Below are positions 42,001-54,396 of a stretch of DNA of 64,000 nt, one piece after another. Source of the DNA: Scilla litardierei (taxonomy: Eukaryota; Streptophyta; Magnoliopsida; Asparagales; Asparagaceae); contig CM061141.1 of NCBI GenBank assembly GCA_030789695.1, positions 197,691,322-197,755,321 on the forward strand. The letters are read 5' to 3'. Numbering within the stretch: the first letter of the stretch is position 1; each line of letters begins with the position of its first letter. Under the pieces are notes generated by a model. It was not told the origin of the DNA. It saw only the letters and a list, made by a program, of their open reading frames with translations, and did no database searches. A program made the translations under genes and the position numbers.

Positions 42001-44403
42001 AGGAATCGCCTCCTCTATCACCTCATCGAGGAGGTCCATGTAGTCGAGTTCCTCGTGATAAGGCATATGCTTCATTGCCTTTGGAATGTGGAGCTCCACC
42101 TCGATGTTTCCGACGTTTAAGGTTAAGGTACCTTCGCGCACGTCGACGATGACTCCGGCGGTGGCGAGGAATGGGCGTCCAAGTATCAATGAGGTGTCTC
42201 CCTCCTCCTTAATGTCCATGATGACGAAGTCACATGGCAAGCATATTCCACCCGGTACTAGAAGTGGGATGTCTTCGGCGATCCCCACCGGCCTTGTTAT
42301 CCGTCCATCGGCTAATTGAATGCGCATGTCGGTGGGTCTCAACTGTGTCCCGGTGTTAAGCTTTAAGAACATGGAGAGGGGCATGAGACTCACACTAGCC
42401 CCAAGATCTACCAACGCCTTTTGAAGAGGCACGCCGCCCAAAGTGCAAGGAATCCGAAAACTCCCCGGATCTTTAAATTTTGCCGGCTCCTTTTCTTTCT
42501 TGGTGAACCAAGAGCCCTCCTCGGCTAGCATGATCTTCTCCTTCCTCTTTCTCCCCGAAATCAAGTCCTTCAAGAATTTGGCATATGTGGGGATCTCGAT
42601 GATGGCGTCAAGGAAGGGAATATTTAGGCTAACTCCTCTTAGATACTCGAGGAATTTCGCTAGCCTTTTCTCCATTTTCGCTTTCGCTAGTCTTTGGGGG
42701 AATGGGACCGGCGGCATGAAGCGCCTCTCCTCAATCAATAGCTCCGCCCTAGATTTCTCCTTGTCTTGTGGCTCCTTCTCCTTTTCAATCTCAACTACCG
42801 GCTCAACCGGCTCCAAGCTTTCCTCCACGGCCTCCTCAATAGGAATCATGGCGGGGGTGGTGTCCTTCCCGCCTCTAGTTGTGACGGCAACTACGGCGTT
42901 GATGTGGCCCGTGTTGCCCCGTGGGTTTTGCTCCGGTTGCGCCGGTAATCTTTGAGTGTTCCGGTTGAGCAACGCTAATTGCTCCGAAATTTGAGCCACT
43001 ACGGTATTGAGAGAATCTTGCCCCGCCTTCAAAGTAGCATTCACCTTATTTTGCTCGACCATAAACGCCTCCACTCTAGTTTCGAAATCGGATCGTTGTG
43101 GAGCTTGTGGAGGGTTTTGGTTTTGATTCCTCCACCCTTGGTTGTATCCGGGAGGCCTATAAGGTGGGACTTGTTGCTTTGGTTGGAAGTTTTGTTGTGT
43201 AGGTCCCCTCGGCGGATAGTATTGTTGTTGGGGTGGTGGTGGTCGAGCTTGATTAGGCGGTTGTTGTGGCGGGTTCAAAGCTCCTTCATTGTTGGCGTAG
43301 GAGAATCCCGGATGATTTCTTGCGGCTGGATTGGACCAATAACCTTGGTTCCCCGCAACATATTGTATTTGCTCCAAGGATCCTTCGCCTTGCTCTCCTC
43401 CCGAGTACATGAATTGAGATTGGTCTTGCCAATCACTCATTTGGCTTGCCGGCGCGGAGGTGGAAGGGCTTCCTTGGGGCTCCGTGATGAATTTCTCCAA
43501 TCTCTCTACCACCTTGTGGAGAGAATCAAATTTGCTCGTAAGCTCCGCTACGGCCTTTGCCTCGTAGATGCTAGTCGGCTTTAAGGAGGACGTAGAGTGT
43601 CCTCGCTCATCGCCCCATTGTTGGTTATTAGAGGCCATCTCCTCAATTAGGGCCGTAGCTTCCTCGGGAGTCTTTGACAAGATTGCACCATTCGCCGCGG
43701 CATCAATAATTTGTTTGGTCCCCGGTTGGAGACCGTTGTAGAAGCTATGCACTAACTCCCAATCTTCTATACTGTGGTGCGGGCACTGGTGCTGCAAATC
43801 CTTAAATCGCTCCCAAGCTTCATAGAGCGTCTCATGTGGTCCTTGCTTGAAGGACATGAGAGCGCTCCGGATCTTCACCGTCTTGGATGGTGGATAGAAT
43901 TTATCAATGAATGCATCCGCCAACCCGTCCCAAGAGGTGAAAACTCCGTCAGCTTGCGTCCTCAGCCAATAGAGTGCTTTGTCCTTTAGCGTGAAGGGGA
44001 AGAGGCGCAGTCTGATGGCATCGATCGGGACTCCCGGCATTTGGAAAGTGGCGCACTTCGACAAGAATGATTGGATGTGGTAGTGGGGGTTCTCATGAGC
44101 GTTCCCATGAAATGGGTCTTGTTGCATCAAAACCACCAATCCCGTCTTTAGCTCGAAGTTCTTGTCGGCCGCCAACTCCGGCACGGCGATGGATGACGTA
44201 GTAGAAGAGGTCTTAGGCCGAAGCCTATCACGAATAGAAATTATTCTCGCCATTCTCTCCGCCAATTCTTCGGGAGTTTCCCAGTTGGTCATAAACCGCC
44301 CTTCCGGATATTGTCTCCTTTCCGCTCTGAGTCTCCGCGCGGTACGTTCGATCTCGGGATCGAATAATAAGGCTTCGGGGTCCGCCGTAGATCTCGTGTA
44401 CAT
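42001..44403 (-). CDS. Athila/Tat-like Ty3/gypsy gag-protease ORF, truncated by the gap
   Basis: The ATG at 44403 opens an uninterrupted frame of about 801 codons into the N run. It has the retrotransposon gag core near residues 95-220 (FPFTLKDKALYWLRTQ; AFIDKFYP; LYEAWERFKDL), a Pro/Gln-rich linker (about 340-430), a Glu/Lys-rich segment, and an aspartic protease with ALVDLGASVSLMPL near residue 665 and LILGRPFLATAG near 745. The DLGAS active site and the absence of a CCHC knuckle are usual for Athila elements. Its 5' LTR is 44580-46675 with the PBS between. The frame is intact, so this copy is young or selected. RT and integrase would lie in the gap; no 3' LTR is seen. Confidence 0.93.
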
Positions 44404-44555
44404 GCACAGGGAAAACAGAGTTTCAAAGAGATGATTAGTACCGTGGAAGGGTTAGGTAAGAATAACAAAGGAAATAATAATGGTAAAAGAAACAAAATAA
44501 AAAGGAAATAAAAGAAAGAAATAGCTAAGGTGAAAAAGAATCAAACGCAATCGCC

Positions 44556-44573
44556 TCCCCGGCAACGGCGCCA
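44556..44573 (-). other. Primer binding site of the Athila-like element
   Basis: Minus-strand TGGCGCCGTTGCCGGGGA, the typical Athila/Tat PBS, begins six bases inside the LTR end. Confidence 0.93.
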
Positions 44574-44579
44574 AAAACT

Positions 44580-46675
44580 TGATCGCACCCCGGATACACG
44601 CCCCGAGGCGACGGTTGTAGTTTTACCGCAAGCGCACGACAAAGTGGCGAGCGGGTATCGAACACGAGGAGGTGGTGTCGGTTCCAATCTATCCTAGGTT
44701 GGTTTGACTACGAATGTATTATTGGTGGAGATGGCTATGGTATGATGTAATGACAATGGTGATGGATGTCGGTGTCGGAGATAGAGAAATCAGTCAAAAG
44801 TCGATTCAAATACAATACAATAAAAGTGGGAATTTGCCTTGCGGCGATCCTGTCACAATCGTCGGGCAAAGTATGGGGATATAAAATCAAATAAAGATGT
44901 CTAGGGCTAGGGAATCCCCACTACGGACCGTCATGCATCATTGTTAATAGTGAATCTCAATATTACTAGACTTGCGTTGAGGTGAACTAGTCGCAACTTA
45001 ATGCAGAACCAAGCTCACGCTCTCGCGCTGTTGCCGGTCTATAGCAAACCTAGGTTATGGCCCAATCTCTTGCAAACCCTAACCTAAGCCACTAGCATGA
45101 GGATCGACATCATCGTTCAATCGCCCCTCGAGCCCACTCTCGTGCAAACTCGAGTTACGATCTAGGTTGTGATAGTTCGTATTCGTCCAATCTCTTGCAA
45201 ACGAATATGTGTATAGATTTACAATTAAAAATCCTAGCTTTGGTCCAATCTCTTGCAAACCAAATCTAGAGAAACCCAATTGTAAACCTAAATCGAATAT
45301 TTAGGCATTCCCATCGATTAGAATCCAATCTCTTGCAAATCCCAAATCGATGGAAATCCCTAGCTATCCGTAGGAAATCAATCACAACCTAACCTCCTAG
45401 CAATTCTAGCAATTTAGAATTCATTCTTCACAAATATGAAATTAGATCCATAGGGTTCATCCCCAAACCCTAGAACAACAAATCTACTCAAGCATAGCAA
45501 TAAGGATATAGGAATCAATAAAAACCATTGCTTGCATATAAAAAGATATCAAATCAAAGATTCAAATAGGAAGAACAATGATACTTAGCTTTGATGAAGA
45601 ATTCCAATCCAAATACAAGCTTTTTGATCCAAGAGGGGGCCTAGGGCATGGCCTAACCTCAAAAAATAACTCTAAGAAAACATAATGGGAACCCCCTCTA
45701 ATGGTGGCTACAAACCCCTTAAATACTCCCCCAAAACCCTAGCAAGAAACCCTAGAAAACCCCTCAAATTCGTGCCCAAAAACAGCCCAAACCGCAACTT
45801 AAAATCTGGGCCCAGGCCGCACTCGGCCGAGTGGAAATGTCACTCGGCCGAGTGACACTGACATGCGAATTCCAGCACTGCAGCATCGACTTGCAGAAAT
45901 TCCCCAGATTTCATCTGACCTCTGATTTGCGCGTTCTTGGCGGCGTTGAGACCGTCATGAAGTCTACTATCTATAAAAAATATGAGAAAAATAATTTGAT
46001 TGCTGGAATGATAGCAGATTTCAAAAGAGTAGGAGGATGTCTGAAAATCTGGGCGCCGTGTGTCCTCGGCATCACTCGGTCGAGTGGCAAATGTCACTCG
46101 GCCGAGGGGCATTTGGTACTCGGGCGGACGGCTTTCGTCACTCGGCCGAGTCGGGCTTCTGGGGCAGACTGACGGATTACAGTAAGTTGGACATTTTGGC
46201 TTGCCGTCGTCTGGGTGCCACTCGGGCGGACGGAGTCTCCGCACTCGGCCGAGTCGGCGTGCGATGCTCGGCCGAGTGCACGCTGATACATCTCTGTTGC
46301 GTGTTCGATCTGGCCGGCCGAGCGGGGTCTCAATGCTCGGCCGAGTGACTCCTTCACTCGGCCGAGTGGCATGCTGAAAATGCCCAATCTTCATCTTTTC
46401 GCTCCCCCGTCGCTCCTACGACGTTCTTTCTTCTTCCACTCCTCTTCCATTGCAGAATAACCCTCAAAAGGATCATGGTTGACACTCCGGAGTGGGTGCA
46501 AATTCTCTTGATCTCACAATCGATCCAAATCGCTCCATATTTCCTGAAATACGACAAAAACAAGAAATAGTGAAAAATATCGCAATATTGTCGAATAATC
46601 GTGAAAAGCGTGATATGGGCGATCAAAACGGTATGCAAATAAGCAGAAAAAACGGTGTAAAATATGGAGTGATCA
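44580..46675 (-). repeat. Athila-like LTR 1 (2,096 bp)
   Basis: On the plus strand it begins TGATCGCACCCCGG and ends GGAGTGATCA. It is the same length as LTR 2 (46688-48783), with about ten differences noticed by eye. It carries a dozen CACTCGGCCGAGTG-type palindromes (45820-46370) and phased CCAATCTCTTGCAAA motifs (45062-45340). As drawn it is the 5' LTR of the gag-protease element at 42001-44403. Confidence 0.92.
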
Positions 46676-46687
46676 AAATCAAAAACT
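46676..46687 (-). other. 12 bp remnant between two tandem LTRs
   Basis: AAATC equals the first bases next to the purine-tract side of an element (compare 48784-48788) and AAAAACT equals the bases on the PBS side (compare 44573-44579). The spacer is therefore an internal region reduced to its two outermost edges. Confidence 0.8.
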
Positions 46688-48783
46688 TGATCGCACCCCG
46701 GATACACGCCCCGAGGCGACGGTTGTAGTTTTACCGCAAGCGCACGACAAAGTGGCGAGCGGGTATCGAACACGAGGAGGAGGTGTCGGTTCCAATCTAT
46801 CCTAGGTTGGTTTGACTACGAATGTATTATTGGTGGAGATGGCTATGGTATGATGTAATGACAATGGTGATGGATGTCGGTGTCGGAGATAGAGAAATCA
46901 GTCAAAAGTCGATTCAAATACAATACAATAAAAGTGGGAATTTGCCTTGCGGCGATCCTGTCACAATCGTCGGGCAAAGTATGGGGATATAAAATCAAAT
47001 AAAGACGTCTAGGGCTAGGGAATCCCCACTACGGACCGTCATGCATCATTGTTAATAGTGAATCTCAATATTACTAGACTTGCGTTGAGGTGAACTAGTC
47101 GCAACTTAATGCAGAACCAAGCTCACGCTCTCGCGCTGTTGCCGGTCTATAGCAAACCTAGGTTATGGCCCAATCTCTTGCAAACCCTAACCTAAGCCAC
47201 TAGCATGAGGATCGACATCATCGTTCAATCGCCCCTCGAGCCCACTCTCGTGCAAACTCGAGTTACGATCTAGGTTGTGATAGTTCGTATTCGTCCAATC
47301 TCTTGCAAACGAATATGTGTATAGATTTACAATTAAAAATCCTAGCTTTGGTCCAATCTCTTGCAAACCAAATCTAGAGAAACCCAATTGTAAACCTAAA
47401 TCGAATATTTAGGCATTCCCATCGATTAGAATCCAATCTCTTGCAAATCCCAAATCGATGGAAATCCCTAGCTATCCGTAGGAAATCAATCACAACCTAA
47501 CCTCCTAGCAATTCTAGCAATTTAGAATTCATTCTTCACAAATATGAAATTAGATCCATAGGGTTCATCCCCAAACCCTAGAACAACAAATCTACTCAAG
47601 CATAGCAATAAGGATATAGGAATCAATAAAAACCATTGCTTGCATATAAAAAGATATCAAATCAAAGATTCAAATAGGAAGAACAATGATACTTAGCTTT
47701 GATGAAGAATTCCAATCCAAATACAAGCTTTTTGATCCAAGAGGGGGCCTAGGGCATGGCCTAACCTCAAAAAATAACTCTAAGAAAACATAATGGGAAC
47801 CCCCTCTAATGGTGGCTACAAACCCCTTAAATACTCCCCCAAAACCCTAGCAAGAAACCCTAGAAAACCCCTCAAATTCGTGCCCAAAAACAGCCCAAAC
47901 CGCAACTTAAAATCTGGGCCCAGGCCGCACTCGGCCGAGTGGAAATGTCACTCGGCCGAGTGACACTGACATGCGAATTCCAGCACTGCAGCATCGACTT
48001 GCAGAAATTCCCCAGATTTCATCTGACCTCCGATTTGTGCGTTCTTGGCGGCGTTGGAACCGTCATGAAGTCTACTATCTATAAAAAATATGAGAAAAAT
48101 AATTTGATTGCTGGAATGATAGTAGATTTCAAAAGAGTAGGAGGATGTCTGAAAATCTGGGCGCCGTGTGTCCTCGGCATCACTCGGTCGAGTGGCAAAT
48201 GTCACTCGGCCGAGGGGCATTTGGTACTCGGGCGGACGGCTTTCGTCACTCGCCCGAGTCGGGCTTCTGGGGCAGACTGACGGATTACAGTAAGTTGGAC
48301 ATTTTGGCTTGCCGTCGTCTGGGTGCCACTCGGGCGGACGGAGTCTCCGCACTCGGCCGAGTCGGCGTGCGATGCTCGGCCGAGTGCACGCTGATACATC
48401 TCTGTTGCGTGTTCGATCTGGCCGGCCGAGCGGGGTCTCAATGCTCGGCCGAGTGACTCCTTCACTCGGCCGAGTGGCATGCTGAAAATGCCCAATCTTC
48501 ATCTTTTCGCTCCCCCGTCGCTCCTACGACGTTCTTTCTTCTTCCACTCCTCTTCCATTGCAGAATAACCCTCAAAAGGATCATGGTTGACACTCCGGAG
48601 TGGGTGCAAATTCTCTTGATCTCACAATCGATCCAAATCGCTCCATATTTCCTGAAATACGACAAAAACAAGAAATAGTGAAAAATATCGCAATATTGTC
48701 GAATAATCGTGAAAAGCGTGATATGGGCGATCAAAACGGTATGCAAATAAGCAGAAAAAAAGGTGTAAAATATGGAGTGATCA
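46688..48783 (-). repeat. Athila-like LTR 2 (2,096 bp)
   Basis: Near-identical to LTR 1. It is flanked on the right by the purine tract TAAGCTTGGGGG (minus), so it is the 3' LTR of the internal region at 48784-52577. Confidence 0.92.
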
Positions 48784-48787
48784 AAAT

Positions 48788-48799
48788 CCCCCAAGCTTA
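48788..48799 (-). other. Polypurine tract of the second Athila-like element
   Basis: Minus-strand TAAGCTTGGGGG lies four bases from the LTR 2 boundary. Confidence 0.85.
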
Positions 48800-50772
48800 C
48801 CTCTTACTCGTCCTCGAGGAAGATAAGTAAAGAGACGAACTCGGGAGATGAAAAATAAGGAAATGAAATGAAAGAAAAAGAAAGAACACGAGGTGGAAGG
48901 GGTCGCTAGATTATTCTCTCAAATCTCAAGCCATAAGCTACACATCACGATAACTTGGAAAATATGAATCACATGCTATAAGGATTTCATATCTTACATA
49001 AACATGGTACTTGCAAGCTTTTAAGAACAACAAAAGGGATTCTCTAAATTCATACAATCAATTCATATCCACGTCACGCATTTCATAGGATTTAATATAC
49101 AAATGTTGGCGATGCACTTTTCAATCAAAAGTTATAAATGAAGCATATAAGATACACACCAAGCATGCAATAGAGAATAGAATAAGAGTCATGGCATTCA
49201 CGTATCTATTTCAAATCATGAGAAATCTCCATATCTAATATATTTTGCAAAGTCTAAGCATTATCGAATATTCCCATTCATGCACGTCTCCACTCTAATG
49301 TCATACTCACTCATATGGTCAAATGAATTCACCCCCCCAAGCTTAGCTTGAGACATCACATCTAAAGGAATATGATAGTGAAAAATGGGATTTTTGCCTT
49401 GGTTTTCCCAAGTATTTTGTGGCTCCAATAATGAGATAGAGAAATATTTTTTTTCTTTTGGACTTTGTTTCTCATTTTTCTTCTTGGGTTTTTGTAGGAG
49501 CAATTTGATTTGTATTTTTGATTTTTTGGCTCCTTTTTGGCTTTTTGGACTTTTTGGAGCTAACTTTTTCTTTAGTGGGGATTTTTGGGAAATGGATGCG
49601 ATATAAGTAGCTTTAGGAGGTGAACTCAATTGACATATAGAGAATAAAAAGATATATGTGGAGAAGGAAATAATGTAACACTCGGTTCACTCTAAGATGT
49701 GCACGAACGGTTCAATAAAATAATACTTCAACTAAAACTAATATGTAAGCATGGATATTCTCAATCATCTCAATAAAAAGTGAAGTCACGCGGTAAAGCA
49801 GACAATCATATCAGGCATGCAACAGAAGGTGAATAAGACAATAAAACTGATGCTTCAGATATACTAATGATGCGTGAATCTTGGTGCATTTCCAACAAAA
49901 GCATACCAAACACTAATCCATACATTCAGTTTCAATTAATATCATGCATTCATGTAGAGGAATCATCAAAAGAAATAGATTTGCAAGCATATGTGAATAG
50001 CAAGACTATGAAATACTCTAAGTAGCATGGCATGGAATAATAAGCCTCGTGATGGCTACTAAAGCAATAAGATATATCATCATAAGGAACGGATCTAGCA
50101 AAAGAAGAGAAAGGAAAATAAAGAAATAAGAAAAAATAAAAGAGAGGAAAGAAAAGAAAAACAAACACACAATATGATGCATGAACACACATAAAAGGAA
50201 AATAAGATGGAAAAATCGAAAAGATGATGCAAAAATTTTGAAAAATTCTAAAAAAAACCTAAAAATAAAGTAAAAATGCAACTAATGCATCTAAATGGCA
50301 TCGAAATACACTCCCCCAAGCTTAAACTTCACATTGTCCTCAATGTGATCATAATGGAAGAATATGAGGAACACCGATAATAATAAGGGGGGTGAATGAA
50401 AAATGATGAAATGAATGACATGAAATCCTAATGCAACTACATGCAAATGCAATGATGCATGAGAGCGCTTTCCCCCAAGCTTATACCAAACAATCCTATT
50501 CAAATGACTCGATCAAAAATGTCATGATTTTGCAAAGCGTGATCAAGCCAAATGAATAAGAAAGTGAGGTTTCACTTGAAAGAAATGCTCGGAGGTGGTG
50601 AGCAAAAAGGATATGACACATCAAAATATGAAGAGGGCCATATATATATAATGGGTTTGGGGTGTAAATGATTATTGTTGCCATCATATGAGGTGGTATT
50701 TATTCAAGCAAATCTATACGGTCCTCTCGCTGTCGAGAGGATTCGGGTTTATTGAAAGCATAAAAAAAATTT

Positions 50773-52386
50773 CTACACTACTGGATTGATATCACCTATA
50801 GCAAAAGGCGGATCCAGTATCTTTGCCGGTGCAGGCAACTGCTCCAACTGCTCTTTCCGTGGCTCCGCCAGGCGCGTATGTCCACAGACTCCAACGAACT
50901 CCAGCATTCCCATAAGGGCTCCACATGTACCCTGCAGAGAATAGGATGCATCAGTTCGCTGCAAAAATTTCACCCTCATAATAAAAGTATTCCAAAGAGG
51001 ATCGTCAATAGAAATATATAAAATAAATAGTGGTGGACGATACTTCCCTGGAAATAATACAATATCCTCACGTGCCGTGATAGCTGTCTCCACGGTGTCT
51101 TCTCTATGCTGCTCAGGTAAATCTAGATCATAGGTGTGGACCTCATCAAGATGCTCCTCATCATCGTCAGACTCATCCCAGCACACCTCTTGATCATATT
51201 CATATGTGTCCATGGGTGCTAACTCCTCGCTCTCCTCCTCATATACGTCCCATCGTACCTCTTGATCGTATGTACATGAATCCTGCAAAAGGCACGATGA
51301 ATCATAAAAAACATCATACACTGGAGGGAAATCAAAGATAAAGGGCGAGGGAGTAAAGAGATCTCCCTGAAGGGGGGCCAAAAGCTCTGTGGGGTAGTCC
51401 TCTGCGTCAGTGGGAGGATGAGGTGGCTGCGAAAGCTCTAATGGAGGAGGATAGTGCTCGGGATCCTCATGAATGGCTGTGTCCTCGTCCCGATGCATGA
51501 CTTCCTCGGTGATAAGCTCTGGCTCTGTGTGTAAGCCCTCCTCAAAAGCATGCTCTGGCTCGATAGTGTGCTCATTTGCCTTCTCATCAACTATCAATGT
51601 AGGCTCTCCCTGGGATGGTGATGCTGGCTGCTCATGTGTGTCAGCTTGTGGGGATGTATCATGTGGAGGGGAATGCCCGCAAGGAATCCGAAAATATAGT
51701 CTATCCCCCTCAAGTCTGACATGGATGTCCTCCTCAATTGTTCCTGCAGCTGAAACACGGTTCATAACAAAATCTGCAAATCGTAGCTCAAATGCATCAC
51801 CTGCCGTAATGCTCTCTGAACCGGTGAACCTCACTGACTCCAAGAGACCCTCCAATAATCTCTGAAATGCGTCCTCCTCTGGCTGCGCATATAACTCAGT
51901 TTCTGCTTCCTTCACTGCCTCTTCGTCCATACACTCTTCATATGCAATAGATGTATCGTAGGAAGTGGGATCGACGACGGCACATTCTGGCTCTGGTAGT
52001 AAGTCTGGCGATGCTTCTTGCCCATAAAATGAAGAAGCAGAACTGATATCTTCGGAAATCCCTTCACCCTTAAGCATGAGCATATTCATTTCAAGTTGCC
52101 TCTTCACCCGTTCCAATAGAAGGTTACCCTTTTCAAGCCCGGCTTGCACTTCAACCTGGTGTGCATGCATCTCATCAAAAAAGATCCTTTGTCTCTCATC
52201 AAGCTCGGGCCAGTGCATCTCCTCAAAAAGGTATTCGCCCATCTGAGCACTCTGATCAAAATAGTATTCTCCCATCTGAGCACTCTGATCATAATAGTAT
52301 TCTCCCATCTGAGCACTCTGATCAAAATAGTAATCTCACGTCTGAGCATTCTGATCAAAATTTGTGGTCCACGTGGTATAATCCAT
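50773..52386 (-). pseudogene. Acidic repeat-bearing ORF in the gag position of a non-autonomous element
   Basis: From the ATG at 52386 the frame reads MDYTTWTTNFDQNAQT and meets a TGA (52338-52336). It then stays open for 511 residues from the next Met at 52308 to 50773. The N terminus has a ten-residue repeat (DQSAQMGEYY) in four degenerate copies; the TGA falls in the first, where ATG GGA became ACG TGA. Next come a helical segment (LLERVKRQLEMNMLMLKGEG) and a long Glu/Asp-rich middle with Pro/His, ending in a more conserved-looking part (YRPPLFILYISIDDPLWNTF). No retroviral domain is recognised. Translation from the Met at 52308 would give an intact protein; which start is used is unknown. 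Confidence 0.6.
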
Positions 52387-52553
52387 AGCACCTGATCAAC
52401 AAAGATAAATACCTGGAGAAAAGATATCAGTGGCACAAAAGAATATAGAAATGATAATAATGGTGGCAGGGGTGAAAATTTCCTTTTTATTTATTATTTT
52501 TTTTCGTAGTCTAATCAACCTAATTGTGACAAATTGGCACCAACGGAAACACC

Positions 52554-52571
52554 TCCCCGGTAACGGCGCCA
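52554..52571 (-). other. Primer binding site of the second Athila-like element
   Basis: Minus-strand TGGCGCCGTTACCGGGGA differs by one base from the first PBS. Confidence 0.88.
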
Positions 52572-52577
52572 AAAACT

Positions 52578-54396
52578 TGATCGCGCCCCGGCGTACACGT
52601 CCCGAGGCGACGGTTGTAGTTTTACCGCAAGCGCACGGCGTAGTGGCGAGCGGGTATCGAACACAGGGAGGACGAATGACCGTGCTTGTTCCTAATCAAC
52701 CTGGCTATCCAAGAGGGATAATTGCCTTGGGCGATCCTGTCACAATCGTCAGGCAAAAGTGCGAAATATCAAATCAAATAGAGAACGCCTAGGGAATGGG
52801 GAATCCCCACTACTCACCGCATTTCACAAATGTGGTTCGCCGGTATCGAAATCGCTAGGATGAGAATTTGGATGGACTAGTTGCAACTAAATGTGGAACC
52901 AAGCTCACGCTCTCGCGCTGTTGCCGGTCTATAGCTATCCTAGGTTTGGGTCCAATCTCTTGCAAACCCTAGCCTAGGGAAGCTAGCATTAGGATCAACA
53001 TCATCGTCCAATTGCGCACCGAGCCCAATCTCTTGCAAACTCAGTCCACAATCTAGATTAGGATAGTTCCTACCCGTCCAATCTCTTGCAAACGGGTATT
53101 GGCACGGAATTGCAACCGGAGATCCTAGCATCGGTCCAATCTCTTGCAAACCGATACTTCGAAAATCCGATTCCAACCCAATTCGGATTTCTAGGGCTTC
53201 CTATCGAATTGGGATCCAATCTCTTGCAAATCCCAATTGATGTGAATACCTAGTTATCCGTAGTAATTCGATCCCAATCTAATCCCTAATAACAATCCTA
53301 GCTCAATTTCTACCAATTCAACACAAATACGAAATTGGGCTTGTAGGGTTCATCCCCACGCCCCAAGACGTGGAGACTACTCACAAATCATAGCAATAGC
53401 ACAATAATTGGGAATGAAATAGACAATGGATTTCATCACAACAATGATATGAACAATAAAAATAGAATTTTTGGGGAAGAGAAGTGCAAACCAATGAAGA
53501 TCTTCAATCAACCCAACAAAAATCCAAGTTTTTCTCTTCTCCAATCACAATTAATAAAGCTAAAAACTAGACTCAAAAAGCTGCAAAAAATCTAAGGGGT
53601 GGCTCTCTAAACTAGGGTAAAAACAGGGCTTAAATAGCCCCAAAAATCGTCCAAAAATCCTGACCAAAACGCCCCTGCACAGCCTGTTTTCCGCAGATTT
53701 CGCTACAGGCAGCGCATCGCACTCGGCCGAGTGACGAAAGTCGCTCGGCCGAGTGAAAACCCTGTAATTTTCCAGTAAGTCGGGGCTCTCAGGGGGTCTT
53801 CAGTTCGGAGGTGGCTCGGCCGAGTGAGTTGTCGTCACTCGGCCGATGGCTTTGCTTCACTCGGGCGGACGGATTTACCACTCGGCCGAGTGGGTCTTCT
53901 GAAGCTCAGGTGGCCGAAAAACAGTAACTTCAATACTTTTGAGGGCCTTCGTCTGGGCGCCACTCGGGCGGACGTGGTATAGTCACTCGGCCGATGTGGT
54001 CTCCGTCGCTCGGCCGAGTACACATGGAAAACGTGTCTGAACGGGTCGGCCGAGCGGTGTCTCGCTGGTCGGCCGAGTGGCTTTACTCACTCGGCCGAGT
54101 GGGACACAAAAAATGCCCAAACTGCTTAATTTGGCCTCCCCGTCGCTCCTGCGGCGTCCATTCTTCTTCCGCTCCTCTCCAACAGCAAAATACTCCTCGG
54201 GGAGGTCGTTGGTGGCCGTCTAGCGTAAACGTATCTCGAGGTCACTCCAAATCGCGCCAAATCACCTGAAATGCGACAAAAACAACAAAACATGAAAAGC
54301 ATCGCAATATCGTCGATAAATCGTAAAAGACGTGATTTGGGCGATCTAAATGGCATGCAATCATGCGGAAAAAAGGTGTAAAATAAGGAGTGATCA
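52578..54396 (-). repeat. Athila-like LTR 3 (1,819 bp), diverged
   Basis: It begins TGATCGCGCCCCGG and ends GGAGTGATCA. Overall order and motifs match LTRs 1 and 2 (PBS-side block, five phased CCAATCTCTTGCAAA, palindrome cluster 53715-54105), but length and many bases differ, so it cannot be the sister of LTR 2 from a single insertion. Confidence 0.88.

Larger units (their letters stand above)
48784..52577 (-). mobile_element. Internal region of a second, gag-pol-less Athila-like element
   Basis: It lies between a purine tract next to LTR 2 and a PBS next to LTR 3. It has no RT or integrase. It carries an acidic ORF (50773-52386) in the gag position and about 2 kb of AG-rich non-coding DNA in which CCCCCAAGCTTA occurs four times (48788, 49334, 50313, 50472). 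It is a non-autonomous derivative. Confidence 0.75.

Noticed and set aside
42443..43584. Plus-strand ORFs opposite the Athila-like gag-protease
   Set aside because: They are antisense shadows of an intact, recognisable minus-strand gag-protease frame.
45831..48830. Paired ORFs of 97-184 codons in LTRs 1 and 2
   Set aside because: The same frames appear in both LTR copies because the LTRs are duplicates; the frames follow the palindrome cluster, not a protein.
49385..49606. 73-codon Phe/Trp-rich plus-strand ORF
   Set aside because: It is antisense to the AG-rich non-coding part of an Athila-like element and reflects T-rich composition.
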